A DNA stretch of 64,000 nucleotides. It comes from Megalopta genalis (lineage: Eukaryota; Arthropoda; Insecta; Hymenoptera; Halictidae). The stretch is taken from positions 39,946,742-40,010,741 of the forward strand of contig NC_135014.1 of NCBI RefSeq assembly GCF_051020955.1, given 5' to 3'. Below the pieces are notes generated by a model. The model saw only the letters and a program-made list of their open reading frames with translations, did not search any database and was not told the origin of the DNA. Shown piece by piece: positions 1 through 12,300 of the stretch (positions are counted from its first letter, which is position 1; each line of letters begins with the position of its first letter). The translations under genes were made by a program, and so were the position numbers.

Positions 1-190
1 TGGTTACATTCAGTTTAATCGGTCTGTTACAATAAAAATGAGTTTTGAAAGCTAGTTAAAAATTAGTGTCACTCATATGTGACCAAAACGGCGCTCAACA
101 TGTTACAATAAAATTTTAACGATCGAATTGAAATTTAAAATTCAATCGAGCGTGTTAACAAGTTCTCTATTTCTGTTGTTGTTTTTCTAG

Positions 191-311
191 TGGTTGGGTT
201 TGGGCATCATGGCTGTGGGTGTATGGGCATGGGCCGAGAAGGACACGTTTAACAACTTGTCCCGTCTCACAAACGTTGCGCTCGATCCAGCGTTTATCCT
301 GATTCTAGTCG
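191..311 (+). CDS. Tetraspanin exon a: end of TM1 and small extracellular loop
   Basis: The acceptor is tttttctag at 182-190 and the donor is gtaagt at 312. It enters in phase 0 and leaves one base. It encodes WLGLGIMAVGVWAW (end of TM1), a short loop, and the start of TM2 (FILILVG). The upstream exon with the N-terminus is outside the window. Confidence 0.92.
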
Positions 312-3300
312 GTAAGTTACAGATTCCGTAGTTCCCCGAACCTTTCGCCTTACACGAAGAAGAACATCGAAATTTTCAAATGCTTTGTAAATAACAATCT
401 ACGCTGCAGGTTCCGTAACATTTGTCATTGGATTTACGGGGTGTGTTGGTGCACTCAGGGAAAATACGTGCCTCTTAGCTGCAGTAAGTACTAAAGAATT
501 CGATCAAGTGCATCAAGATCGATGCATTTTATTCCATCAAATATCTTTTCTCCCTACGAACGATCTCTTGCGACGAATTCTTCGACTTCCCCGTCTATTT
601 TGGCGCGAAAATGTCTAACCTCTTCGATTCCATGAATTTTTCAACTACTCGTTAATTTAAAATGTTTGACGACTTCGATTTATCGGATTCGCAGTTTTAT
701 TTAATAAGTAGACTGCGAACTTTTATGCATTTATTAAATCGTCTGTGTCAATAAAAATTAACATCTTTTATTATCTTCTTTATAAAGAACTTCGTGATCA
801 ATCAAATCAATTTTTCTCTGAATTTAGTCTTTGTAAAATGGAGTATGAAAATGCAAATATGCATAAAGATTCGTAGTCTATTAGTAAAATTGTATATAAA
901 ATGTGCAAGGAATGTAGCTATACGCAAATTGTTATTGCTAGATTGCCATCGCATATTTTTCTCTTACATTCAGGACGTTTATATGTATACCGGAATAAGT
1001 GCTGAAAATTTAGGAATGTATCTTACTTATTTCAAGGGTAAAAAGTGGTCCTATTTTTATATTATTATACATATAAGTAACTACAGGGTGTCACATAATT
1101 ATGTTAAAACCCGGGAAGGCGTGAAAATGCAATACATGGCTTTGTTTACGAGTTATTAACGAAAAATACTGATGGATGAGAAGCGAGCTCAGCTGGCGCA
1201 AGGCGGTCGAGCTAACGAGCGGTCGAAGCCCAGTTCCGCTGATTGGCTCGACCGTTTAGCGCTAGGCGAGCTCGCCTCTTATTGGTCAGCGTTTTTCATT
1301 AATAACTCGTAAACAAAGCTGTGGACTGCATTTTCGCTAAGGAAAAAGTTACTTCAAATGATCTCAGGAATCACCCCTTTTTGGGTGTTAATACAATTAT
1401 GGGACACCCAAAAACCCAATACCACTTACCCAGCAGTTTTGCTGGATATGAATGTACAAAAATCATACAACTCAAATGAGATTACATAAAATGTTTCTCG
1501 ATGATTAATGTTATTAGACGTTTTGGATTGTGCTGAATCGTGTCGTTTATAATATACATAAGTAATCGAGAGGCATTGTTCATCTAAACATTTTATTCCT
1601 TTCTAAATTCTTCGACTGTTAGAACAAAATTAATTATCATGTAATATTGTACACATTTGTTGCAGTATGCAATATTTCTGGCATTATTGTTGCTAATGGA
1701 AATGGCAGCTGGCGTCTTAGGTTTCATCTTTAAAGACTGGGTAAGTTGCAAACAAGTTTCCATCTGTTACGATGCAACGTTTTCAAAGATTCTCTGTAGC
1801 ATATAACTAAGCCAAAGACCCTAGCAACTTCAAATCTCAACCCGGGGTACAGCTAGGATCATAAACTTAGTACGTGGATCATTTAGGTGCATTGTACACT
1901 CAGCACATATGTATAATTCTGAAACAGCTCTAATTCCCGTAGCACGTGAAGTAATTCGTAGTTCATTCGAGACTGTCATATACATTTATTCAAAATTTAT
2001 GTTAAAACTTAATAAAAGAAATTAAAAAAAGATATCTTCAATTTTGAGATTGAAATAGAAATAAAAAATATTATAAAATGTGTGCATTCCAATTTAGGAA
2101 AAGCTTTTTGAAAGTTTCATGTTTCCAGATGGAACCATTAGCGCTGGAATAAATAAAATGTTTCAACGTATTCGGTTGTTGTTACAACAACGGTAGTTCC
2201 CGTAGTTCATGTTTTTAATCATATTTTTATATTTACATTCAATATTTCTTTCAACCTTTATGTTATTTTCTAAAGTTGCTACTAACAAAACGATATTTAT
2301 GTTTTCCAAATTTGTATACAGCATAATTGTTAGATAAATTAATCTTATTCGATTTTTCTACGTTTATATTTTTATTTTCGATTTTAAATTATTGTATCGT
2401 GTGGCAACTTTGCTCTATACTGTTACGAAATTGTGACATAACCTTTAAATATTTGCATATTTTAATGCAAATTAGAACGAGCAAGGTTCTAGAATTAATT
2501 ATGTTAATTGAAGTACAACACTGTACTTACTGTTCCCTGAAAACAGAAATTTATTTTCTATAAAAATATTAACTAAGCCAGATACATTTTTTAATTTTAC
2601 GTTTTTTGATAAGCAGACAATTATTTCATATAAAACTATTCACCTTCCTATAGATACGTTTAAATTTGTACATTCTTTTAAAAGCAGACAATTATTTCGT
2701 ACAGAAATATTAACCTCTTTATGCTAGATACATTTTTAATTTTTAAAATTAAATATTCCAAGCTAGATATATTCTTAAATTTCAACATTAACCTCTCACA
2801 GCTTGTTATATTTTTAATTTTTCCATACTTTTAAAAAACAGAAAATTATTTCATACAGAAATTCTGATCTAAATAAATTTATTGTAACTGTTGCAGCGTA
2901 GGGCACTAAAATCAAATTTTAGGAACAAAGTCGTAACTAAGACAGTTACAAGCTGTTTTATTTTCTCTTCTCTTGTGCTCTCTATATGCATAGCTAAATC
3001 CATTCAGTAGAACTAGCCCGAACTCAACTAGACATAGTTAATGGTGTGGTTCTGTGTAGTGAAACCGCTCATTGAGTACCTCGGTGTTTAGCCTATACTT
3101 CTAATGTCTATAGAAGAATGGAAGGGTGAAATTACCAACTAAAGACATGACGGGCCGGATAAATTGCAACGTCGTCTTTATAATCAATTCATTTGGCTGA
3201 ATCGAGTTGGTCAGCTCCTCTGTCAATAAGCAATTTTGACCTTACGCTGTAATTTGTCGATTCAAGATCCTGAAATCGCTTCAATATTTCAAAATTTAAC

Positions 3301-6300
3301 GATTTTAAGGACGCCAACATGTTATTGTAAAGCTATTAAAATTGTTAAAGGAAGAACGAATTTTCAATTTCTTCAAAATATTTATATTTTACATAAAAAT
3401 CCGCAGACTAGAGATAAGATGTTTGTGAAAGTATAAGCACAAATCAATTTTAAATAAATAATGCAATGTTGGTTGTATTAAACTAATTTACTGTTTGACA
3501 TTTCAAATAATTTCTACTTCAATCTGTTACTAAATTCTGTTGGATTAATAAAAATAAATAATAAATAATGCATATGCAGGTAATGGTAGTCGCCTTGAGG
3601 AATATTTCATAAAAAAAAGGAATAGAAAAAAATAGAAAAGTAGCAAAAAGAAAACATGGAAAGATAATTAAAATTAATGTTAAAAAGAAGATAAGATTAG
3701 ATGAAACGACCAAAAAATTTGTTCATAATATCGACGATGATGATGTAGGCGAAGCCAATAATATACGTATCATCTGCACTAAATTTAAACGAGACAATGA
3801 AATGTAATACAGATGCATCTCGTGCAGAATGACCGGATGGGATCCTCCCGAAAAATATGTGTGCGATGACTGTATGATACGCCTACCACGATTACCCACA
3901 GCATGATTATGATTGCCCACTGATGCGGGTAATAAGGGTCAAAACTATTTTTTTATAACGTTAATTTCACCACAAGTAAATCATTATGGATATTATTATT
4001 TTTATTTTTCACCTATAGTTTATTGCCCAAAGCTTATGAAAAGTTATTTGAAATAAATGTATTATCTCATATTTTGAGTGTATTGCAATTCTTGTTTGAA
4101 TGACCACCATTCTCCCGTTCCCTCCTACATATGCGTAGTTGAATGCAACGAATCTATTAAGAGCATTCTGCAATGAGGAACAGCAACAGGAATTTCTATT
4201 AATCAAACTTACAAGATCGAAGAGTACTAAACTAAAGAGTTAACTAAAGAGTTTGCTGTATCGAAGTAACAGAGGTAGAGAAAAAATCATGTAACGTGCT
4301 ACGAAAACGTAGAGATGTTTCATAGTGAAATGAGCAATGTTCACATGACTCACTTAATTTGTTGTTTCATGTTTTTATTTAACACTAGATTTACAGAATC
4401 CGTCAAAATGACGGGTCACTAATTTTTTATTTTACGATTATTCATATCGTTAAGATATATTTATAAGTTATTTATTGAATTTATATGTTACTTACAGCAA
4501 ATGTTATAGTAACACTTGTTAAAAATCAGAATAAATGTCTTATTGTTACTTTTATAAACTAATTTAAAACAGCTGTTTTTTGTGCTCCGTAAATATAGTG
4601 TTAATATTTACTGGAAAAGATAGCGAAGTTGTTTTTTTAAAATTTGAAGTGTGACAATATTAATGATATATGATTAAGATAGCTATCGCTAGATTGCAGA
4701 TTTTATGTATTTAAGACAGAGATTAACACAGATGGAACATAAAGCAGTGAAAAAGTTAAAAAAATGTTCAGTTTATTAAATATATTTATTTGAACTCATT
4801 AACTTGCTCCCGTTGCTTAAAAGTAGTTTTTTCGACACTGAAAAATTGAAATAAATCGATTTTTCATTACAACAATTTATTTCATAAATTTTTTGTGAAT
4901 TTTTGGGACTTCGCAGCATGATATTTATTTTGTTATGTAACACTTGCGTAAAATGTACGTGTAAATTTTCTATTGGTTTTTTATATGACTCTTACATTTT
5001 AATTTTATAAAGCTTTTGAAAAAAACAAAATTTTGGTGTCGTTTCTATGTCTTTTGTTCAATCAAATTTTTTTAATCAAATTAAATACAAAACCAGTGTT
5101 GTGTGTTTATCGTTCTCTTAGTTGTTGTGTACACAATGCATATGCGATCAAAGTATTATTAAAAGTGTTTTTTGTATTACTTTTGTTAATGTTCTAAAAA
5201 GCATTAATTTATTTCCGTTATACGAGTTCAAAATATATGCAGATACAAATTCGATAAATAAATTATTTCCACTTGCTCAGTGAACATACAACGTAAATCG
5301 TCAATAACTCTCAATAATTGCTTGTCGATACTTGTCACTAATAACAGCCACAAATGCTACTTTGATTCCATTGATAGATAAAATCGCAAGCCGCTGGTGG
5401 TTTCCAAGCGTTTATCATTCACTACAGAGAAGATCCCGATCAGCAGAATCTCATCGATTGGATTCAGGAGGATTGGGTATGCATAATAGCGTACAGCTCG
5501 ATTATATTTGTTCTTCATTGAGATTGAACTCCATTTTCGAACTTTGCCGTTCAAATATCAAATTTAATTTCGTAAAATCGAAATGTTAAATTTTAATTTT
5601 GAAATAGAATAACATGTCTTTTAATTCTGATTATCAGTGACAAGGTTTGTTAGAGGTATTTTTTGTGTTACAGTTGCAGTGTTGTGGCATCGAGGGGCCT
5701 AAAGACTGGGATCGTAACAATTATTTCAATTGTTCGTCGAGCGACATTGGCTCGAGAGAAGCATGTGGTGTGCCTTTTAGCTGTTGTAAACGAAAACCAA
5801 ATGTAATTGTGCTAATAGGACTCATTATAAATACAGCTTGCTTTGAGAGTGGCAACAGCTTTTTCAGTGAAACTAAAGTATTCAATCTTTTAACTCAAAT
5901 CTGAATGTGATCAGTGAAGTCTGCATGTAAACTTTCGTTATTCCCGTTTAATAAAAAAAAACTATTTATGTTTTGAAATAAAAAGTTAGTCATACAATAC
6001 TCTCAAAACAAACAGATTAAATGAGTTTATATTATAATTTAAATTTTTACGTGTTAAATTATCTTTTTTTATCTTGAAATGTTTCTTGTCCTTTTTTCCA
6101 GGAAATCATTAAAAATAAACAGTGTGGCTACGACGTTAGGAAATCTGGCTACGTAAGTAGACTTTCTTTCACATTGTGTAACAGTTAACGTCGAAAATAG
6201 AACTAGTGATTTACTTATCGTGTACATAAATTTCTTTTTCTTAGAAATTCTCTTAGCATTACTTACTCGCCTGCAGTTATTGATCAACGATCCCTTAAAT

Positions 6301-9300
6301 TATTATTATTATTATTATCGACATCTATTCACAATCATTTTATCATCGATGTTTCTTTTCTGTTCCATAAAACGTGTTCCATAATTACTCTTAGTGATTC
6401 TCGTTATTACTAGGACAAGTCATTAGCTGCTCTAAGTTCGGCACACGGGATTGTTAAGGACTTGATTCTAGTAACAACATGTATCATTTAGAGGCTCGGT
6501 ATCTTTTAGCCCCGACTCAAAGTTGAGTCTATGAACCAGCTCTTTCAAGAAATATCACTGATCACTTTCGGTTCAAGAAATTGTTTTGAAAATATTAGAG
6601 AAATTTTTAGATCTAAAATGAATGATACAGCAGATCAAATAATCATAAAACATTTCTAGACCGATGTTAATACATTTTTGCTTGATAATTTGCAAAAAGA
6701 ACTTCAATTCTCGAAAAGTGAAGACCAAAAACAGAATATAAAGGTGGTTAAAATATTTGCAAATGTTTTACCAATTATGTAATTAGTTAAAAGTTATATT
6801 AGATTTTTAATATAAATTTAAATTAATTAATTTCAAATAGGAGTAGAATTCATTATGATAAATTTTAATTTTAATGAATTTTTAATATAAATTCAAGTTA
6901 TAGTGGTTTTATTAAAAAATTTATTATAATTGATATCATCGTTACTGTGTCTATTAAAACAATAAATTTTAGTTGTTAGTTTTGCCATATTGAAGATTCA
7001 ACAAATTACAATTCTTTATCGTTTTCATGCAGAAAACATATTACGGATGAATCACTTCAGAATATTATAGAGAGAGAGAGAGAGAGAGTTTTATTTGTGT
7101 AGTACGTCTTTTTTAAATTCGTGTGATACCTTTAGATGTTTATTTAAAAAAAATAACATAGAAGAGTGAAATTATTCAGTGCAATTATTTCGAATCTGAC
7201 GCTACAGAAAATCTGTTCAGCATTCTCACAATTTTTCTCCCTGGATTATTTATTTCTTTTACAATGCGAGACAATTTTGCTTTATTCTTTCTTGCTCTGC
7301 TTGAAGTGGCATTAGAATTAGAAGAAAAACTGTTCACAAACTAAAGATTGTACACTTTTATTCACAGAAATTCTAGACAGAAATTTTAGAAACTAGATGT
7401 CTCCGTTCTTGATGATAAGAAACCCAAAATATCTAGATCCCAGATAAACTGTAATGTCTTCTAGAGGAATAGAGTGGAGGAGTTTTAAAATTATTTGAGC
7501 TGTTTGTATACACAATACATATTTTAATGATTGGTATTGGTAGGTCATTGTCTCCAATGGTTAGGTTGCTACTTTAGCAGCTGCAGGCACGAATAACGTA
7601 GTTGTAAAACATGGAGGTTGAAGTTATTTGTCACAGTTTGTTTTAAATGGTTTCTGTTTATCCCCGGGGAATGCAGACTGGAGAGAGGAGTATATTCGAG
7701 AGAGGTTGTCTAAGAGCAGGCGAGGAGTGGCTAGAATTAAATCTCGTACCTGTCGCTGGTACTGTTGTCAGCACTATGGTTTTACAGGTAGATTCTAAAC
7801 TGAATGTCGTACTGTCCTGCTAACTGAAAGTTTAAACTTTCTCTTCTTGTAGTGTCCATATTTATTAGACGAGAATCACGAACTTGTCTTCGTAATTACC
7901 ACTTCGAGTCTCTAAGAAGCCTCCTTTGTTAGGACAACGTTTTTAACAGTACCTAATCGTTCAGTGTTTCGTGTTGTTATCGCGGCCGTGACCTTAGCAG
8001 CACCTAACTTAGCTGCTTCTTCCGATACTTGGACGCAACCTCTAGCGGCTCTGAAGCTGTCAATGATTCCTGTTGTTACTTAGAATGAAAACCCTACCGG
8101 TCCTTTATATTTCGACTGTAGAAGATGCTAGAGAATTTCTGCCAAGTGACATCACGAATTATTGAGAGATACATACGCAGGTGATCACTGCCATGAATGG
8201 GACATTTTTACTTAGGATAAGATAACAAAACAACTAAACGACCTATCTAATCCTAACTCAGAACATTCGGATGCATAGTGTCGATGAGTTTCTCCTACGT
8301 TTACTTGCTTTATTTGTAACCCTTTTAAGAAGTGCAGTTTGTTTCATTCATCAGTTGGTTGCCTCGAATGGGTCAGGTGTATGTAACGAAAAAAAGTAAT
8401 GTTGGTATTAACCTTATAAGTACTATTTTTGTATTTATTGTACACATACATATAATACAATATACTAATCTTAAATTACGTAAATCGTCTTTACGTTAAA
8501 TGAATCGTTTTTGAGTTTTAGTATTTTCTGATGAAAAAACAATCCTTCCAATAAAAAGAAACTGAAAAAACAACCTATGAAATATATAAAAATAAAAAAA
8601 GCAAGCATAAAAAAAATAATTGTCTGGCATAGTTACGTATTAATTGGTAGCGAGATCAAGATGTGCATAATGTAGTTATAAAACAAGTATAATTTTATTA
8701 TCAGAAGATTCACAATTTTCGAAATCATAGTAATGTTCTTTGCAATATGTGTTCCATTCATGGTTATTCTCCCCTGTACAGTAAATTCTCCCTAATTGAC
8801 GCTCAGATTGTACATAAAAATGGACAATTTGGGAAGAGGAAATACGATTATTCGAGCCTCGCAGTTCATTTTTATAGTTACTGATTGTCAACAACTATAA
8901 AAACGAGTTGCAAGGCTCGAATAATCGTATCTCCTCTTCCCAAATTGTCCATTGTTGTACACAATCTGAGCGTCAATTAGGGAGAATTTACTGTATTGCA
9001 CTTTGCGACGCTATAGGAGACTGCTCGGTTTTCGTACGAGTAAAACATCAGTGAAAGATATTGTTAAAGACACGAGAAAGTTTTAACTTCCGACAATTAC
9101 CCATTTTCTGTTTTAATGGCGGCTCGCAGTTGTCGCATGTAAATGTGACGTGGATGTAATCGTTAATTGAATATTTACTTTAATTTTCCTTTGATTTGAT
9201 TCGCTTGGAGCACACTATTTAACGATTCTCAGTTGCTCTTGTAACCGTAAACATATGATTATATACCGCGACAAGTATGTATCTGCATATTGTACTTGAG

Positions 9301-12300
9301 TAAATGAGCAACGCTAGGCGCCTACATGATGCAAGTAAGTACTTAGGAGAGCTGACAATATTAACCAGCACATACTACACTATTGCAGTCACTAATCAGG
9401 GACACGTTTTTACGTTTTTGGTTCGCACATGTCCGAAGGGTAAGTACGAGTTCGATCGATCTTCTGTATCGAGAATTCACGATTTGCTTCAAACTTATTT
9501 CTATCTTATCCATCGAATTTAATAGAAAGTAATTTCAGGCTTTAAATTTGAATTCGATATCAAGAATTCTTAAAGAGAAAGGTGTCCTTAGAGAAGCGAT
9601 ACATGAACAGAAACCATTAAATAGTTAATAAACAGAGTGCTATCATCGTCTAATTGATTGACATTAATTCTTAGGTAGTTTGCATAGAAATGAGTTGAAA
9701 CACAAGAGCAGAAGTTGTTTATAGATCGACTAAGTACATGAAAGCCATCAAACGCTCATCAAAATAATTTCTGTATAAATGTATATTGTTCATTTGATCT
9801 TCATAATTAATGCTCGAAAATTAAGCAAAAACATTTTTCTTTGGAATTATCAGAACATATGGAAAATCATGCTAAAAAGAGAAACAACTGATAAGTGACT
9901 ATGAAGAGATCATTTAGTAGTTCTTCCTCCAGGCACTATTTTGTCTTTACCAATACATAAAAATTGGCATTGCTCAAAGTCACATACACATTTGAAAATG
10001 ATACTTTCGATCATTTTACTTAATGAAAAATAATAATAGTAAAATAATTCTGCGTTATTTTATTTAATTGTACACTCAACTTTCTTTTTAGTTATATTGT
10101 TAGCCAAGCGTCTTTCCCTGGTTATTAATAGGCGATGCCTAAAATCATTTTAAAAATCATTTACAACTTCTAATAGATTCTCATTTAATATGAGATTCCC
10201 CATAAAGAAAAATCTGTGTTTAGATATCTATAATTTTACGTTGAATTATTGTTCTACTTAAAAGTTTATGAAGTCTCATAAAATAATTTAAGAAGTTACA
10301 AACTAAAACCAGTTGTGTCTTTTGAATATGTATATGTACATATATGAGTATGTCTTTTGAATGTCGCGAATAAGATAATTAATCCAAACTCATTTAGTGA
10401 CAGTCTGAAATAAAAGTCATTTGAAATATCAAACACTAATTATCATAGTATTTCTAATATTGATTCATATATAAATAAAAATGACATATAGATTTATAAT
10501 TGTACCTAAATTGAATTATTGCGCTACTTAAGATTATTAATTCATGTAACATAATTTAGAACGTTAAAAAATAAAACAAGTTTTATTTATAAATTAACCA
10601 GTATTGAAAATAACATGATATTACTGTTGACATTTCATATGACTTTCACCTGAGTTTGTTGCTAAAAGAGCTTAGATTAATTATTTTATTCGCGAGATTC
10701 AAGAGACCTTTTACCACCACTGCTAGTTATTAATAGACGATGTCTAAAATAAGTTTAAAAATCATTTTCAATTTATTATCATAAAGAAAAAATGTATTCA
10801 CATATACATTTATAATTTTGTATGTTAAATCTATTATAATACTTAAGTTCGTTATGTCACCTAAAATAATTTAAAACGTTCTCATGTAAAGTAAATTTCT
10901 CTTATAAACAACTAAATATTGGATACACCATGATAATGACTGCTCGACATTTCAAATGACTTCTACCTCAGTCTGTTACTAATTTGTCTTTGGATTAATT
11001 ATATTATTCGCGAGATTCGAGAGAGTAGTCGATCGCCTTTGTTTTCCAGAACCTTGAAGTGATTTATGAAAAAGGTTGTATTGAGGCTGGGGAAGAATGG
11101 GTGGAACGAAATCTCCTCGCGATTGCGACTGGCGCGATTGGTACAACATTTGCACAGGTATCATTTCTTTACTTATATGCATTCTGTTCGTTCCATCAGG
11201 CCTGAAACGCTTTAATACGGTTAAATATATATACCTAATACAATACTACCTTGAAAATCTCGAATTTCCATTCTCTTCGTATTAGAAAATTGGAAAGAAA
11301 TAACTCAACGAACAGATCTAAGATAAAAGAACAAGCTGTATTATATATATAATACCGTATTATATATAACCGTATTATATATACCGTATTATATATAATA
11401 CCGTAATGATTAAACATTTTCTATGAAACTTTTGTCAATGGATGAATGAGGCTTCTTTAACAAAAAAGACACTATTCATAGTAACGCGTAGATAATTTTA
11501 AAACGCCACCTCTAAGAACGCATGCTACTAATACGTTACTGCTTTATTGATCAAAGTTTCATACGAGTATAATGAAAACTAAAAATTACATCTTAATTTA
11601 ATTTAAAAGCTGACGGATGCATACATTATTTAGCATAACTGTTAATAAATTGTGATCTTGATCTTTTTTAATGTGCTTCGTTTTTTATTCATATTTGACA
11701 ATGACTATATTTAAACATGGTTACAATTTTTAATATTATCGGTTAGTTCTGACAACATTTTTCGAGATCTTCGATGTACATGATGCTGGGAATGGACTGA
11801 AATGTTTTTCATGAAATCTTAGCCATTTCATATATACTATTTTGTCGAGATCATATTTTCGTACTACTATTTTGTACTCGTATTACTACCGAGTAATATT
11901 TTGTACCTTTTGTGTTTGTGTCTTTGTATACTAATCAATATTAATAACAATAATAATTTTTAGTCAAAAATCACAACAATCTGGAATTATTATACGAGTT
12001 GTCTTCCCCACTTCCATACAAAAAGATTTGTATTAATTTTCATGAAATATTATACAAAGAAATTGGTAATTACAATGGATATTCATTTTCTATTGATTGA
12101 GTTTGGTCAATTGGGTTTGATTGGAACTTAAACATAGATTTGAATTTGTTTCAACTATAGCTTCAATTTCCTTTCAACGGTTAGATAATTTGTAAATAGA
12201 ATTAAAGTTTCACTGTTTCATAAATTCAGCTTTCTAACACAAGGCATAGTCTATCTCTAATTGCTAAATTTTCGTACCATCTACATAGTTTGTTTGCTTA

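Larger units (their letters stand above)
484..5377 (+). other. Tetraspanin introns b-c and c-d
   Basis: AT-rich intron DNA interrupted by exon c. It holds a palindromic element at 1084-1409, degenerate tandem AT-rich units at about 2560-2880 (repeats of AGCAGACAATTATTTC-like text), a TTAA-flanked element at 4383-4600 and copies of a dispersed 25-bp motif at 855-885, 3391-3418 and 4691-4717. No other coding signal. Confidence 0.7.

Noticed and set aside
5332..5589. 85-codon + frame and 65-codon - frame over tetraspanin exon d
   Set aside because: Shadows of the real exon 5378-5476, which is read in another frame.
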